The notes beneath the pieces were generated by a model that was given only the letters and a program-made list of their open reading frames with translations, was not told where the DNA came from and ran no database searches. A program made the translations under genes and the position numbers. This document shows positions 21,988-30,564 of a stretch of 32,490 nt of DNA, piece after piece (positions within the stretch are counted from its first letter, which is position 1; every line of letters begins with the position of its first letter). The stretch is taken from positions 1-32,490 of the forward strand of contig QGUR01000008.1 in assembly GCA_003242205.1 (NCBI GenBank), given 5' to 3'. This DNA is from Chloroflexota bacterium (GTDB lineage: Bacteria; Chloroflexota; Anaerolineae; Aggregatilineales; Phototrophicaceae).

Positions 21988-23013
21988 CTACCTTTCCGGC
22001 GGCGGCCCTGAAGATTCACGCACAATCAGTTCAACAGGCAGAATCACCGAATTTGCCGGTTCTCTATTCAACATGCGAACGACGATATCAACCGCGATCT
22101 CGCCCCATTGCTCAAGCCGTTGGTTAATGGTCGTCAGACCTGGGGAAAACTCTGCTGCCTGTGGCAGATTGTTGTGACCAACGACACTCAGGTCATCGGG
22201 CACACGCCGGCCGAGTTCGTGCGCTGCCTGAATCGCCCCCATCGCCATCCGGTCATTCAGGGCGATGAGAGCCGTGAGCTCTGGATGCTCCTGTAGCAGA
22301 CCGAGCGCGGCTTCATACCCACTCTGGCGAGATAACGTGCCGTCGAGTCTGGGAAACGCCCCGGCATCAAGCCCGCATTCTACGGCAGCGGCCTGCAGGC
22401 CCTTCAGGCACTCGTCAACCCCCAGATGAACGCCATCGGCAACGGCAATCACGCCGATGTTTCTATGGCCAAGCGAGACCAGATGCTGAAGCAGCAAGCG
22501 TCCGCTGGTAAAGCCGTCGGACCGCACAAAACAGGCGTCCTCAGCATAACCCAGCGCCAACATGGGAACGTTGTAGGCCCGTACCAGGCTGGCGATAGGG
22601 TCGCTGGCAAAATGACGATCGAATATCACAGCATCGACGTAACGCCCGTCCAGCAAGTTCCGCAGCCCGGCTTCCGCGTCCGGCGCGTCCAGCGCAGGTG
22701 AGCTAATGAGAAGATGGTAGCCACGGCGAGAACAGGCTTCTTCCAAGCTGGCGAGGATTTGCAGCGAAGCCAGCGCTGTGAACGGAGTGTCATATACCCG
22801 CGGGAAAACTGCCGCGAGAATGTTTGTCCGCCCGGATGCGAGCGCACGGGCGGCGAGATTCGGCTTGTATCCAAGTTCGAGCGAAGCCCGCAGTACGCGC
22901 TCGCGTGTCGCCTCACTGTAGCTGAAGCGTTTGTCAGGCACTTCGGCAAGGATGCGAGACGCCGTTGACAAAGAGACGTTAGCACGCCGGGCTACGTCTT
23001 GAAGCGTTGCCAT
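21988..23013 (-). CDS. LacI-family transcriptional regulator
   Basis: The protein has 341 residues. The N-terminal helix-turn-helix covers residues 3-23 (TLQDVARRANVSLSTASRIL), the hinge helix is around 55-62 (NLAARALASG), and a periplasmic-binding-protein-like effector domain covers about 68-335. The signature VVGHNNLPQAAEFSPGLTTI corresponds to the family's VxGfDd...sPpLTTV segment. It is the first gene of the sulfatase/ABC operon and probably represses it and itself until the transported sugar or a metabolite binds. Two LacI-type operators lie directly upstream. The ribosome-binding site before the ATG at 23013 is poor. Confidence 0.95.
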   Translation of the reverse strand: MATLQDVARRANVSLSTASRILAEVPDKRFSYSEATRERVLRASLELGYKPNLAARALASGRTNILAAVFPRVYDTPFTALASLQILASLEEACSRRGYHLLISSPALDAPDAEAGLRNLLDGRYVDAVIFDRHFASDPIASLVRAYNVPMLALGYAEDACFVRSDGFTSGRLLLQHLVSLGHRNIGVIAVADGVHLGVDECLKGLQAAAVECGLDAGAFPRLDGTLSRQSGYEAALGLLQEHPELTALIALNDRMAMGAIQAAHELGRRVPDDLSVVGHNNLPQAAEFSPGLTTINQRLEQWGEIAVDIVVRMLNREPANSVILPVELIVRESSGPPPER

Positions 23014-23041
23014 AATCGTTATTCAAAGCAAAATGTGTTTA

Positions 23042-23055
23042 CACAAGCGCTTGCA
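23042..23055. promoter_or_regulatory. LacI-type operator O1 (overlaps expected transcription start)
   Basis: CACAAGCGCTTGCA matches 8 of the 10 fixed positions of the LacI/GalR-family consensus TGNAANCGNTTNCA and contains a 10-bp perfect core palindrome, CAAGCGCTTG, with the central CG that the hinge-helix leucine intercalates. It lies just downstream of the -10 element on the minus strand, where binding would block initiation. Confidence 0.75.
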
Positions 23056-23058
23056 CAC

Positions 23059-23087
23059 ACTATATGAAGGTTTGACAAGCAATGCAA
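23059..23087 (-). promoter_or_regulatory. Promoter of the LacI/sulfatase/ABC operon
   Basis: On the minus strand, TATAGT (23059-23064) is preceded by TTGCAT (23082-23087) with exactly 17 bases between. The -10 is good; the -35 matches only TTG but overlaps operator O2. AT-rich sequence lies just upstream. Transcription would begin inside or at the edge of operator O1. Confidence 0.55.
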
Positions 23088-23096
23088 GCGGTTGCA
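23083..23096. promoter_or_regulatory. LacI-type operator O2 (overlaps -35)
   Basis: TGCAAGCGGTTGCA matches all ten fixed positions of TGNAANCGNTTNCA. Its centre is 41 bp from the centre of O1, close to four helical turns, so two dimers would sit on nearly the same face of the DNA. It overlaps the likely -35 element. Confidence 0.8.
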
Positions 23097-23135
23097 TAAA
23101 TTTGCATAGTTAGAGAATTGTGACAACTACCATGG

Positions 23136-24221
23136 CTAACACATGCCCAAAAACGCCATCACGCGAGCCTCGACCTCATCAACGGAGATGCCATCCCTCG
23201 CCCAATCCCAGCCGGTTGGAGCGCCGGCGGCGACGCCACGCGCGTGTACTTCAGCCGGTTTCCAGAGAGCGACGCTGTTGCTCGTAAACGGGGCATAACG
23301 CACCGGGTCAGACGGGCCGAGGATCATCACGGTTCGCGCGCCCGCCGCTGCGGCATAATGAGTCAGCCCGGTATCGTTGCCGATATACACAACCGCTTCA
23401 CGAGCCAGCGCCCCAATTTCAGGAAACGACAGAACGCCCGCGAACGTAACCGCCGGGCCGGTCAGCCCTCCCTGCACCGCTTCAAGGAGGTGACCGTCTT
23501 TGGGGCCACCGAGCAGGACGATCTTCGCCTCCAGACGCTTTGATAATCTGTTACCCAGCTCAGCGAAGTTGGCAGCAGGCCAGCGCTTGACATCCATCAC
23601 CATGCCGGGGTTGGAACCACCCGCCGGATTGATCACCAGATACCGGGTTATCCCCAACGCCTCCATGCGTTCCCGAACTGCCATCACATCGGCTTCGCGT
23701 ACTGGCACGTTCGCTTTGCAATCGTCGACGGAAAGGCCGAGAACACGCGCCACATCGAGATAGAGATCGGCCTCGTTGCGCCTCGCATTCGGGTCGATGG
23801 GCGCGCGCAGGTTGTAGCCAAAGCCACGTCCCGCGCTATCCAATCCCGCACGAAACGGGATGCCGGAGAGCAGCACCGCCAGACTCATCAGCGGGGAGCG
23901 AACAAGCGACACCGCGAGATCGAACTGACCGGCGCGCAACTGGCGGACAAAACGGATGAAGCCACTGGGAGAGCGAACCGGAAGCGCTTCAGCGCCGGTA
24001 TCGAGCACGGCATCGAGCAAATCATGATTTTCGATCGCAGCTTTCGACCACGAGCCAACCGCCCAGACGATATGCGCGTTGGGATAGCCACGCCGCAGCG
24101 CCTTCAACGTCGCCGTAGCGAGGACAACGTCGCCAATGCAACACGGCAAAATCAGCACAATGCGCTGTGGGCTGATGGGAGGTCGCCGCGTTGGCAGCCG
24201 GGAAGTCAGTTCAGGCAACAT
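23136..24221 (-). CDS. Glycosyltransferase family 9 (heptosyltransferase-like)
   Basis: The protein has 361 residues. GT9 signatures: RIVLILPCCIGDVVLATATL at residues 20-39 (the usual 'GDxvltTP' loop, here with Ala), NPAGGSNPG then KRWPAANFAELGNRL in the middle, LLGGPKD, and GNDTGLTHYAAAAGARTVMI followed by GPSDPVRYAP near the C-terminus, which forms the nucleotide-sugar pocket. In Gram-negative bacteria such enzymes add heptose to lipopolysaccharide; in other phyla they act on varied cell-surface glycans, so the sugar is unknown. It starts 27 bp after the N-acetyltransferase stop on the same strand, so they are probably co-transcribed, and ends 122 bp before the LacI gene. Confidence 0.93.
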   Translation of the reverse strand: MLPELTSRLPTRRPPISPQRIVLILPCCIGDVVLATATLKALRRGYPNAHIVWAVGSWSKAAIENHDLLDAVLDTGAEALPVRSPSGFIRFVRQLRAGQFDLAVSLVRSPLMSLAVLLSGIPFRAGLDSAGRGFGYNLRAPIDPNARRNEADLYLDVARVLGLSVDDCKANVPVREADVMAVRERMEALGITRYLVINPAGGSNPGMVMDVKRWPAANFAELGNRLSKRLEAKIVLLGGPKDGHLLEAVQGGLTGPAVTFAGVLSFPEIGALAREAVVYIGNDTGLTHYAAAAGARTVMILGPSDPVRYAPFTSNSVALWKPAEVHARGVAAGAPTGWDWARDGISVDEVEARVMAFLGMC

Positions 24222-24248
24222 GGGGCAATTGTGAAAGCGTACCGTGGC

Positions 24249-25058
24249 TCACCGGACATCAACCAGACTGAGCGCCTCGCGCACGGTTGCGACATCCATA
24301 CCGAAGCGGTCGCCTATGGCAAGCGATGGATCGCCGTCGAGCGGCAAATCGACCCGCGTTTCCCCGTCAAAGCGTTGGAGGTGCAGCGGCTTTTCATCGC
24401 TATTGAAACGCCAGAGCCGTTCGTCAATGATCTTGCTGACGATAACTCGATTGAGAAACAGGCCATCCGGGCCATAGTCGTTGATTGTCGCCCCGCGATA
24501 GTCCGCGTCATCGACCGGCGTATCTACCAGCGTAAAGCAGTACGGGCTTCCGTGACGGTCGCGCGTGATGGTATAGCGATTGCCGGCTTCCGGTTGGACG
24601 GTATACGTGTGCAATGGCCCTTCGCGCTGCGCGGTCGCGCCGGTCAGCGGCAAGGGCACGTGCAGTGGCAGGCCGACATCGACCAGCCAGCGCGCGCCAT
24701 CCAGCTCGATCACAATGGCGGTGTGACAGCCGATGCTTTCGCCCATATCGTTGATCGTCAGATAGCCGTGAAAACCGAGCGACCGGAGCAAGGCGAAAAA
24801 GGCGTAGTTGCTTTCGAAACAGGTTCCGCCGCCGCCTCGTTCGAGCGCGTCTTGCCAGAATTGTTCAGGCCAGCGCGGGCAGTCCTCCGTCTGGTTCGTG
24901 CGCGCGCGCCGGACAATACGAAACGCGCTCTCCCACGGCACGGTACGGACATAACCGGCAACCAGCGCATCGAGCAGTTCCAAAGATGGTCCGGTCTGCG
25001 GGACGCGCAGGTGACGCAGCACCGCGTTACTTAATGCAGTATCGAGAGCAGAAGCCAT
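24249..25058 (-). CDS. Arylamine N-acetyltransferase (NAT family)
   Basis: The protein has 269 residues from the ATG at 25058. A longer frame with TTG at 25139 would add 27 hydrophilic residues that do not resemble the family N-terminus, so the shorter start is preferred. The catalytic triad is visible: C80 in GGGGTCFESNYAFFALL, H112 in CHTAIVIELDGA and D127 in WLVDVGLP, with spacing typical of bacterial NATs. The family transfers acetyl from acetyl-CoA to aromatic amines and hydrazines, or an acyl group in biosynthetic members. It is probably cytoplasmic. It is divergent from the menaquinone operon and upstream of the GT9 gene. The natural substrate cannot be told from sequence. Confidence 0.92.
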   Translation of the reverse strand: MASALDTALSNAVLRHLRVPQTGPSLELLDALVAGYVRTVPWESAFRIVRRARTNQTEDCPRWPEQFWQDALERGGGGTCFESNYAFFALLRSLGFHGYLTINDMGESIGCHTAIVIELDGARWLVDVGLPLHVPLPLTGATAQREGPLHTYTVQPEAGNRYTITRDRHGSPYCFTLVDTPVDDADYRGATINDYGPDGLFLNRVIVSKIIDERLWRFNSDEKPLHLQRFDGETRVDLPLDGDPSLAIGDRFGMDVATVREALSLVDVR

Positions 25059-25104
25059 GCGGGTCTTTTCGCTTTCGACCTTCGAACATGTAGAATTGTG
25101 TTGC

Positions 25105-25133
25105 TTTACATCATCCACGATATTCCCTATACT
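25105..25133 (+). promoter_or_regulatory. Sigma-70-like promoter of the menaquinone (mqn) operon
   Basis: TTTACA (25105-25110) and TATACT (25128-25133) are separated by 17 bases; each hexamer matches consensus at five of six positions. Transcription would start near 25140, about 77 bases before the mqnE start codon. Confidence 0.65.
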
Positions 25134-25150
25134 CATCAATAATCGTGAAA

Positions 25151-25166
25151 TTCAGAACATTCTGAA
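25151..25166. promoter_or_regulatory. 16-bp dyad, possible operator downstream of the mqn promoter
   Basis: TTCAGAACATTCTGAA has perfect 7-bp half-sites TTCAGAA and TTCTGAA around a CA centre. It lies 10-27 bases after the predicted transcription start, the usual position for a repressor site, in the divergent space between the NAT gene and mqnE. The regulator is unknown. Confidence 0.5.
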
Positions 25167-25216
25167 CGTTGTAAACATAACACTCTCTGGCGGAGACTGT
25201 GCGGGAAGAGCGAGTA

Positions 25217-26305
25217 ATGAGCGACTGGCAGAGCATCACCGACAAGGTCTATGCAGGCGAGCGTCTGAGCTATGATGACGGCGTCTGGCTGTTTGAGCAG
25301 AACGACGTCATTCGCATCGGCAAGCTGGCTCAGGTCGTGCGCCGAAGACTACACGGCGACAAGGTTTATTTCAACAAGAATCGTCACATCAATCCCACCA
25401 ACGTCTGCGCCTTTCACTGCAACTTCTGCTCCTTTGCCCGCACCAGCGACAATGAAGAAGGCGCGTATACCTACATGCCGGAAGAGATACCGGATCGCGT
25501 TCGCGCTGACGTTGAAGCGGGAGTGCGCGAATTCCACATCGTCGGCGGCCTGCACCCCAAACTGGGTTTTGAGTATTACGAAGACCTGCTGCGGGTACTC
25601 AAGCGCGAGTTTCCCCACATCCACCTGAAAGCCTTCACCGCCGTCGAGATCGACTTCTTCGCGCAACTGACCGGGCTTTCCCATGAAGAAGTGCTGACAC
25701 GGTTGATCGATGCCGGGCTGGACAGCATGCCGGGCGGTGGCGCGGAAATCTTCCACTGGGAGGTACGCCGCAAAATCTGCCCCGAAAAGGCCAACATGGA
25801 AGTCTGGCTCGCCATCCATGATACGGCGCATCGTCTTGGCCTGAAAACCAACTGCACCATGCTCTATGGCCACATCGAGAAGCCGGAGCATCGCGTCCAC
25901 CACATGATCGCGCTGCGCGAGCAGCAGGATCGCTCCGGCGGCTTTCAGGTTTTCATCCCGCTGGCGTTCCATCCTGAAGAGAATAATCTGGGCCGCCGCC
26001 TGCACCGCCAGTGGACAACCGGAGTCGACGACATCAAGACGCTGGCGATCAGCCGTCTGATGCTCGACAACATCCCGCACCTCAAGGCCTACTGGGTCAT
26101 GCTGACGCCGGAACTGGCGCAGGTCGCGCTCAGCTTTGGGGCCAACGACATGGACGGCACGATCATCGAGGAGAAGATCTACCACGAGGCGGGAGCGCGC
26201 ACCAGCCAGCAAATGACCGTGCGCCAGTTGGCGAAATTCATCCGCGCAGCCGGTTACACGCCGGTCGAGCGGGATACCGTCTACAACGAGCTCGCGGTTT
26301 ACTAG
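25217..26305 (+). CDS. mqnE: Aminofutalosine synthase MqnE
   Basis: This radical SAM enzyme joins the chorismate-derived enolpyruvyl benzoate to adenosine from SAM, giving aminofutalosine in the futalosine route to menaquinone. The protein has 362 residues from the ATG at 25217, preceded by GGAAGAG; a GTG at 25199 is in frame but less well placed. The 4Fe-4S motif is C64-x3-C68-x2-C71 (CAFHCNFC). MqnE-typical segments are FHIVGGLHPKLGFEYYEDLL, KAFTAVEIDFFA, SMPGGGAEIFHWEVRRKICP and TNCTMLYGH, which distinguish it from its paralogue MqnC. It is the first gene of a four-gene operon. Confidence 0.96.
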   Translation: MSDWQSITDKVYAGERLSYDDGVWLFEQNDVIRIGKLAQVVRRRLHGDKVYFNKNRHINPTNVCAFHCNFCSFARTSDNEEGAYTYMPEEIPDRVRADVEAGVREFHIVGGLHPKLGFEYYEDLLRVLKREFPHIHLKAFTAVEIDFFAQLTGLSHEEVLTRLIDAGLDSMPGGGAEIFHWEVRRKICPEKANMEVWLAIHDTAHRLGLKTNCTMLYGHIEKPEHRVHHMIALREQQDRSGGFQVFIPLAFHPEENNLGRRLHRQWTTGVDDIKTLAISRLMLDNIPHLKAYWVMLTPELAQVALSFGANDMDGTIIEEKIYHEAGARTSQQMTVRQLAKFIRAAGYTPVERDTVYNELAVY

Positions 26306-26320
26306 CGAAGCGTACGCGTC

Positions 26321-27157
26321 ATGCCGCTCACGGTAACTGCGCTCTATACCTATCCGGTGAAGTCCTGTGCGCGCCTCGCCCACGAGCAGATCACGCTCGA
26401 TGCGCGAGGGCCGCTTTACGATCGTCGCTGGATGGTGATTAGCGACGCGCCCGGCGAGGAAGGCCGTTTTCTGACGCAACGCGAACTGTCCCGGCTGGCT
26501 GTCGTGCAGCCGGCGTTCACCGGCGACGCGCTCAGCCTGACCGCTCCCGGCATGCCCGAAATTCGCATACCGCTTGAGGAACGAAGCGGGCCAACGCGGC
26601 GCGTTGTCATCTGGCGCGACACTTGTAAAGGCGCGGACGAAGGCGACGAAGCCGCGCGCTGGTTGAGCGACTATCTCGACTACCCTGCCCGGCTGGTACG
26701 CATGCCCGATGACTACGTGCGTCGCGTGGATAGCCGCTACAGCCCGCAGTTTGCTCAGGTCGGCTTTGCCGATGGTTACCCGCTGCTGCTGGCGCAGGAA
26801 GCATCGCTGAAAGAACTGAACCACCGGCTGGCGGCGCGCGGCAAGATGCCGGTTCCAATGTCGCGCTTTCGCCCCAGCGTGGTTATCGACGGCGGCGCGC
26901 CCTTTGAGGAAGACACATGGCGCAGGCTTGAAATCGGCGGTATTCCGGTGGATGTCGTCAAGCCGTGCGCTCGCTGTGTCACGACCACGGTCGATCAAAC
27001 GACAGGGCACGCGCCCCAAGCGGAAGAACCGCTGGCAACGCTGGCGACGTTCCGAAAAAAGGGCAACGGCGTGATCTTTGGACAGAACGCCGTTCACAGG
27101 GCGCAGGGTATGCTGCAAATCGGCGCTGAAGTGAAGGTACTGGAAGTTAGTCAGTGA
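26321..27157 (+). CDS. MOSC-domain protein (YcbX/mARC-like)
   Basis: The protein has 278 residues. It has the beta-barrel N-terminal MOSC domain (residues 1-120, starting VTALYTYPVKSCARL) and a C-terminal MOSC domain (about 130-275) with the expected conserved cysteine in KPCARCVTTTVDQ. Also seen are SRFRPSVVIDGG and the terminal NAVHRAQGMLQIGAEVKVL. Related proteins (YcbX, mitochondrial mARC) bind molybdenum cofactor and reduce N-hydroxylated compounds such as hydroxylaminopurines. It sits inside the menaquinone operon, 15 bp after mqnE and 24 bp before mqnA, which is not where such a gene is usually found. It would need cofactor made through MoaA, encoded elsewhere in the window. Confidence 0.93.
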   Translation: MPLTVTALYTYPVKSCARLAHEQITLDARGPLYDRRWMVISDAPGEEGRFLTQRELSRLAVVQPAFTGDALSLTAPGMPEIRIPLEERSGPTRRVVIWRDTCKGADEGDEAARWLSDYLDYPARLVRMPDDYVRRVDSRYSPQFAQVGFADGYPLLLAQEASLKELNHRLAARGKMPVPMSRFRPSVVIDGGAPFEEDTWRRLEIGGIPVDVVKPCARCVTTTVDQTTGHAPQAEEPLATLATFRKKGNGVIFGQNAVHRAQGMLQIGAEVKVLEVSQ

Positions 27158-27181
27158 TGGATTGGCGAAAGGCCGGCATGA

Positions 27182-28036
27182 ATGAAGATCGGTCTGATTG
27201 ACTATTTGAACACGATGCCGTTCCACTACGATCTGGCGGAACGGCTGCAGGGTCGCGGCGTGGGCTTTACGCGCGGCGTTCCGGCCCAGTTGAACCGCGC
27301 GTTGATGGCCGGAGAAATCGACCTGGCCCCGATTTCGGCGATTGAGGCTGCGCGCCACGCCGACGAACTGGTGATCCTGCCCGACCTTGGGATTGCCAGC
27401 CTCGGCGCGGTACGAACGGTACTCCTGTTCGCCTGGGTTTCGGACATTCGCGAGCTGGACGGCCAGTCCATCGCTTTAACCGATCACTCGGCGACCAGTG
27501 TCGAACTGCTGAAAGCCCTGTGCCGCGAGCGCTACGGTATTCAGCCGCAGTTTCATGTCACGCGGCAGCACCTGCCGAGCATGCTGGCGGAACATCAGGG
27601 CGCGCTGGTGATCGGCGACGACGCACTGGTGGAAGGCACGATCCGGCGGGCGCTGAGCAGCCCGCACGGCTGGAACATGCCCTATTGCTATGACCTTGGC
27701 GACGAATGGCTGAAGATGACCGGGCTACCGTTCGTTTTCGCCCTGTGGGCCGCCCGCCGCGATACCGCCGAGGCGCTGGACAAAGCGGGCGTTTTCACCG
27801 CGCTGTACGAGTCGACTGAACGCGGGCTGACCGAAGAAGCGCGTGACAGCATTGCCACAGCCTACGCCGGCAAACTTGAGCTTTCGGCGGGCGTCTGCTG
27901 TCGCTACCTGCGCGACCTGCGCTACAGGCTGACGGAGGAAGATCTGGCGGGCCTGCGTCGCTTCCTGGAACTGGCGCTGGATGACTTTGACTGGAACCGC
28001 CTCTGCTTCTGGCAACGCGCCGCCGTCGCGCTCTAG
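27182..28036 (+). CDS. mqnA: Chorismate dehydratase MqnA
   Basis: MqnA dehydrates chorismate to 3-[(1-carboxyvinyl)oxy]benzoate, the first committed step of the futalosine pathway. The protein has 284 residues, usual for the family, with a periplasmic-binding-protein-like fold. Characteristic parts are KIGLIDYLNTMPFHYDL at the N-terminus, the GEIDLAPISAIE substrate-pocket segment, then LTDHSATSVELLKALC, GALVIGDDAL and DLGDEWLKMTGLPFVFALWA. The start at 27182 is one of two overlapping ATGs in different frames; the AAGG upstream serves it. It is third in the operon. Confidence 0.95.
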   Translation: MKIGLIDYLNTMPFHYDLAERLQGRGVGFTRGVPAQLNRALMAGEIDLAPISAIEAARHADELVILPDLGIASLGAVRTVLLFAWVSDIRELDGQSIALTDHSATSVELLKALCRERYGIQPQFHVTRQHLPSMLAEHQGALVIGDDALVEGTIRRALSSPHGWNMPYCYDLGDEWLKMTGLPFVFALWAARRDTAEALDKAGVFTALYESTERGLTEEARDSIATAYAGKLELSAGVCCRYLRDLRYRLTEEDLAGLRRFLELALDDFDWNRLCFWQRAAVAL

Positions 28037-28066
28037 CGCCAGACATTCAATTCCGGAGAGGATGAC

Positions 28067-29302
<1,236 letters not shown>

Positions 29303-29308
29303 ACGGCG

Positions 29309-30403
29309 TCAGGGATTGTTACAGCAAAAACGCCCATCCGCGGGATAGCACCAGTGTGGCGCAGCGCCCTGTAACGCCGTTTTCCGCTGAATGACGGCCT
29401 CAAACGCTTCGGCAAACGGATCGTCCCAGAAACGGCGCGCGCCGTAGAGCGCCATCTCCATCACCCCACGGTCAAACACGGCGCGACAGTACGGGCAGGC
29501 GAACGCGACTACCTGCCCGGAACTGTCGCGCTGTAAGCCGCACAGGTGCAGGCGCGCGCCGCTGCCCGATGTCTGGTAGCGTTCGAACGCCGCCAGCAAC
29601 GCCGGATGGAAAGCGAAGTCGGTCGAGTACCAGTCGGAATCCGGTTGAAAGCGTAGGCCACACCCGGCGACTTGCGTTGGATCGACGTAGTAAGCATGGC
29701 AGCGCCGGGCGCACCGCGGGCAAGCTAGCTCAAAGAATGTAGCGCGCAGCGTATCTGCCGTGTTGGCGCGTGCCATTGCGCAGAAACGCACCTCGCCCCG
29801 CAGCAGCGCGACGACAAAATCACGCAGAGGATAGACCTGCTCGTTAAGCGCGACTAGAAATGAGTCGTCGGCGCTGGCAAACAGGTGAAACAGCGGTAAA
29901 TCATGGCGCGCTTCCAGCAGTCCCGCCCCGGAACCGTCGCGTTGCAGCGGCTTTGGCGGACGGCGAAAGAACCAGCAGCCGCGCACGCTATCGCGAGAAT
30001 AACGCCGCTGCCGCCTCAGCGCTTCGTCGAGGCGCAGAAAACTCCACTGGACTTCAAAGGCGATGCGAACGTTACCACGCGTCGCCAGCACATCTGCCCG
30101 CCAGTTGTCCGCCGCCACCTCGGTTGATGCGCTATATCCGGCTTCGCGGCAGGCAAGCACAATCTCGGCCTTGGCGCGCAGATGTTCGAGCGTTTCGCCT
30201 TTAGCAAAGCAGTTGGATTTCTGCTTGTGGGCGAAATGGCGCGTCCCGGATTTGCTGCGACGTAGATAACCCTCCACATCACAGCACGGCAGGACAACCG
30301 GCAGTCTTTCGTCCGCCACACGGCGGCGCAGCGCCTCCCACGCCGCGTCATCCAGCAGCGGGGCAATGATTTCGACGCCGTCAATCAACGCGCGCAGGGG
30401 CAT
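29309..30403 (-). CDS. CoiA-like (competence/nuclease family) protein with C-terminal cysteine clusters
   Basis: The protein has 364 residues. The N-terminal half resembles the CoiA family: HFAH at residues 56-59, H74-x3-K78 in ETLEHLRAKAEIV, and a nuclease-like core with D104 in WRADVLA and E117-x-Q119 in AFEVQWS, the acid and acid-x-Gln/Lys pattern of restriction-endonuclease-like folds. CoiA in Streptococcus acts after DNA uptake in transformation. The C-terminal half is unusual: cysteine pairs in ACPRCARRCH, HLCGL then FACPYCRAVF, and HWCYP then FCC could bind zinc. No other competence genes are near. A role in DNA processing is plausible but unproven. Confidence 0.75.
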   Translation of the reverse strand: MPLRALIDGVEIIAPLLDDAAWEALRRRVADERLPVVLPCCDVEGYLRRSKSGTRHFAHKQKSNCFAKGETLEHLRAKAEIVLACREAGYSASTEVAADNWRADVLATRGNVRIAFEVQWSFLRLDEALRRQRRYSRDSVRGCWFFRRPPKPLQRDGSGAGLLEARHDLPLFHLFASADDSFLVALNEQVYPLRDFVVALLRGEVRFCAMARANTADTLRATFFELACPRCARRCHAYYVDPTQVAGCGLRFQPDSDWYSTDFAFHPALLAAFERYQTSGSGARLHLCGLQRDSSGQVVAFACPYCRAVFDRGVMEMALYGARRFWDDPFAEAFEAVIQRKTALQGAAPHWCYPADGRFCCNNP

Positions 30404-30436
30404 GAGGCATGATCCAGCTTTATCGCTTTAGCGTGC

Positions 30437-30442
30437 ATTATA
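30437..30442 (-). promoter_or_regulatory. -10 element of the CoiA-like gene
   Basis: This is a perfect TATAAT on the minus strand, 34 bases before the start codon, in an AT-rich divergent spacer (30404-30564). The region 17 bases upstream has no good -35 hexamer. On the plus strand, TAGACG (30489-30494) and TAATAT (30512-30517) with 17-base spacing are a weak promoter candidate for the gene to the right. Confidence 0.4.
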
Positions 30443-30564
30443 ACGATATAACGACCGTCTGGCGGACCCGGCGAGAGCACATTAACGCTAGACGTGTTAT
30501 GGATGTTCAATTAATATTGTTTCAATAACTTACTTTTGCAATCTTTGAGCCCGGATCGTCATCG

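Noticed and set aside
25059..25139. Longer N-terminus for the arylamine N-acetyltransferase
   Set aside because: The added residues are unlike the family N-terminus, begin at TTG without a ribosome-binding site, and would extend over the predicted mqn promoter.
25349..27358. 669-codon minus-strand open frame opposite mqnE and the MOSC gene
   Set aside because: It is antisense to two intact genes, spans their intergenic gap, has no family motifs and no ribosome-binding site, so it is a codon-bias shadow.
30404..30564. Possible small RNA or origin in the AT-rich spacer
   Set aside because: The AT-richness is explained by divergent promoters. I found no DnaA-box cluster, tRNA-like fold or strong terminator there.
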